Shown one piece after another: positions 5,654 through 6,512 of a stretch of DNA of 6,512 nt (positions are counted from its first letter, which is position 1; the number at the start of each line of letters is the position of its first letter). Origin of the DNA: Methanothrix sp. (GTDB lineage Archaea > Halobacteriota > Methanosarcinia > Methanotrichales > Methanotrichaceae); the NCBI GenBank assembly GCA_028708055.1, contig JAQVZT010000146.1:1-6512 (forward strand), read 5' to 3'. Position numbers and translations under genes: made by a program. Under the pieces are notes generated by a model. The model was not told the DNA's origin. It worked only from the letters and a program-made list of their open reading frames with translations, and searched no databases.

Positions 5654-5686
5654 CTTAATATGTTGTGAATCAACAATTGATTGAGG
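5654..5686 (+). promoter_or_regulatory. Promoter, candidate operator and ribosome-binding site of the orphan hicB
   Basis: CTTAATA (5654-5660) is a TATA-like box. It is followed by overlapping inverted repeats TGTTG-n5-CAACA (5661-5675) and AATCAA-caa-TTGATT (5668-5682), lying between the box and the expected start of transcription near 5683, where a bound repressor would block initiation. GAGG (5683-5686) stands 7 nt before ATG 5694 as a ribosome-binding site, so if transcription starts near 5683 the leader is very short. Confidence 0.5.
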
Positions 5687-5693
5687 ATCATAG

Positions 5694-5897
5694 ATGAAGC
5701 TGAAGGCTCTGATCAGCGAGGGGGAAGATGGGTGGCTTGTTGTGCAATGTCCGTCCATTCCTGGCTGCATTTCCCAAGGAAAGAATAAGCAAGAAGCTCT
5801 TGACAATATCAAAGAGGCTATCGAAGGCTGCCTGGAAGTAATGGAAGAAAGGATTGAGGCAACTGGCGGCAAGCAAATGATGGAAGTAGTCATCTGA
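5694..5897 (+). CDS. hicB: HicB-family antitoxin, short form (first of two around one hicA)
   Basis: A 67-residue HicB with the complete N-terminal partial RNase H-like domain: LKALISEGEDGWLVVQCP, SIPGCISQGKNKQEALDNIKEAIE, a short helix and a final strand MEVVI. There is no DNA-binding C-terminal domain. The ATG is supported by GAGG 7 nt upstream. A hicA lies 83 nt downstream, but that hicA is followed almost at once by another hicB, so this copy may be an extra antitoxin, the remains of a separate hicBA pair, or a second regulator of the same toxin. The 83-nt gap (5898-5980) has no recognisable hicA remains. Confidence 0.9.
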   Translation: MKLKALISEGEDGWLVVQCPSIPGCISQGKNKQEALDNIKEAIEGCLEVMEERIEATGGKQMMEVVI

Positions 5898-5980
5898 TAT
5901 CCAGGCTGCCAAATATCTCTGGGACGAACGCAGTCGAGACCTTAGCAAGGCCGGCTGGATTATATATTCCGGTGGGATGC

Positions 5981-6172
5981 ATGAGAGTTAGAGATGCAAT
6001 CAGGCTGATCGAGGCCGATGGATGGCGACTTGTTAGCATCAAGGGCAGTCACAGACAGTTCAAGCACCCGTTCAAACAAGGTCGGGTAACTATTGCAGGC
6101 AAGCTCGATATGGACTTGCATCCCAAGACCCTGAAAAGTATCTTAAAGCAGGCAGGCATAGAGGAGATTTAG
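5981..6172 (+). CDS. hicA: HicA-family toxin (mRNA interferase)
   Basis: A 63-residue HicA toxin. The pattern is: an N-terminal helix RVRDAIRLIEADGW, the catalytic KGSHRQFKHP with His24, a VTIAG strand, and the C-terminal helix HPKTLKSILKQAGIEEI. It lacks the extra N-terminal residues of the hicA at 3315 and belongs to a different subgroup (GSHRQF rather than GSHHAY), so the two are not recent copies. ATG 5981 is chosen because GGTGGG (5971-5976) lies just upstream; GTG 5972 would add three residues and overlaps this site. The next hicB starts one nt after its stop, giving a normal hicA-hicB order. The catalytic histidine is intact, so activity is likely. Confidence 0.9.
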   Translation: MRVRDAIRLIEADGWRLVSIKGSHRQFKHPFKQGRVTIAGKLDMDLHPKTLKSILKQAGIEEI

Positions 6173-6173
6173 A

Positions 6174-6389
6174 ATGACAAAGTACACGATAATCATTGAA
6201 AAGGGCGAAGGGAATTACTCTGCATACTGCCCTGATCTCCCTGGTGTGGTTTCTGCAGCCGAAACCGAAGAGGAGACGGTTGAGCTAATGAAAGAGGCGA
6301 TAGAGTTTCATCTGGAAGGGTTGAAGGAGGACAGGATACCGATCCCAGAGCCTACGACACTAGCGAGGAGCGTTGAGGTTGCTGTGTAG
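6174..6389 (+). CDS. hicB: HicB-family antitoxin, short form (cognate of the adjacent hicA)
   Basis: A 71-residue HicB: strand KYTIIIEKGEGNYSAYCP, then DLPGVVSAAETEEETVELMK, the helix EAIEFHLEGLKE, a proline-rich turn IPIPEP, and a last strand SVEVAV. There is no DNA-binding extension. GAGGAG (6161-6166), inside the end of hicA, is placed 7 nt before ATG 6174, and the stop of hicA is one nt away, so the pair is translationally linked. It should be the main antitoxin of the hicA at 5981. The C-terminal codons face the relic hicA that comes from the right edge on the other strand. Confidence 0.92.
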   Translation: MTKYTIIIEKGEGNYSAYCPDLPGVVSAAETEEETVELMKEAIEFHLEGLKEDRIPIPEPTTLARSVEVAV

Positions 6390-6511
6390 TACCGGCATCT
6401 TTTCGGAATTGGAAATATGCACATGGCACAATTCGAGTCAAGACAGAAATCAAGACCTTGCGATAGTTCTCCTGCGATCTTCTCAGATGGCAGGATTGGC
6501 AACTTAGGCAT
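6390..6511 (-). pseudogene. Decayed hicA, 5' part (upstream hicB would lie outside the window)
   Basis: From ATG 6511 the - strand reads MPKLPILPSEKIAGEL, against MPKLPILSPEKLARVL in the intact hicA at 3315. The DNA at 6491-6512 matches 3295-3316 at 20 of 22 bases. The ATGCCTAA junction is also kept, so an upstream hicB probably ended here. Beyond about residue 20 the match fails: the GSHH catalytic motif is absent, and the frame runs on into antisense of the hicB at 6174. In another frame KMPVLHSNL recalls the HicA PVHSN segment, which suggests a small deletion plus frameshift. It is almost certainly not a working toxin. Confidence 0.65.
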
Positions 6512-6512
6512 T

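Noticed and set aside
5957..5967. TATATAT-like promoter box for the hicA at 5981
   Set aside because: Its centre is only about 18 nt before the ATG, so transcription would start inside the gene; more likely just AT-rich spacer.
1..6512. CRISPR array, tRNA/rRNA, insertion sequence or integrase
   Set aside because: No regularly spaced repeats, cloverleaf, transposase motifs or terminal inverted repeats with target duplications were seen on either strand.

Overview
The window looks like methanogenic archaeal chromosome. The first gene is a Cdc48/VAT-type double AAA+ ATPase, followed by a small PRC-barrel protein of the kind common in Euryarchaeota. Promoters are archaeal (TATA-like boxes about 26 nt before the predicted start), GGTGA/GGAGG-type ribosome-binding sites are present, and AGG/AGA arginine and ATA isoleucine codons are frequent. 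GC content is moderate. A Methanothrix (Methanosaeta)-like or other Methanosarcinales source fits best; this is inference from style and gene content, not from a database match.

Left part (1-3036, all + strand), housekeeping and protein quality control: the 3' two-thirds of cdc48, a PRC-barrel gene, then two tandem cyclophilin peptidyl-prolyl isomerases. The first cyclophilin has a lipoprotein signal peptide and should sit outside the cell membrane. The second lacks one and should be cytosolic. They share about 77% of residues over 150 aligned positions, so they arose by duplication followed by a change of compartment.

Middle (3063-5093, - strand): a hairpin separates the convergent cyclophilin and toxin-antitoxin genes. 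A compact hicB-hicA module (8-nt overlap) follows, with a TATA box placed so that the transcript would be essentially leaderless. Upstream of it on the same strand is a 14-helix DHA2 (EmrB/QacA-type) drug/H+ antiporter.

Right part (5094-6512), a toxin-antitoxin scrapyard. On the - strand, immediately upstream of the antiporter, lies a decayed vapBC pair. The antitoxin has lost or split its N-terminus. The 42-codon 'toxin' joins the first and last pieces of a PIN-domain VapC with the catalytic middle missing. Next to it is a 51-codon open frame that may be a scrap of a second DHA2 transporter. On the + strand follow hicB, hicA and hicB, that is two antitoxins around one toxin, with a possible operator before the first. 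The window closes with the 5' end of another hicA on the - strand, nearly identical at its start to the hicA at 3315 but broken downstream. None of the three HicB proteins has a C-terminal DNA-binding domain. The most noteworthy points are the VapC internal-deletion relic, the HicB-HicA-HicB arrangement, the repeated hicA start, and the split-compartment cyclophilin pair.
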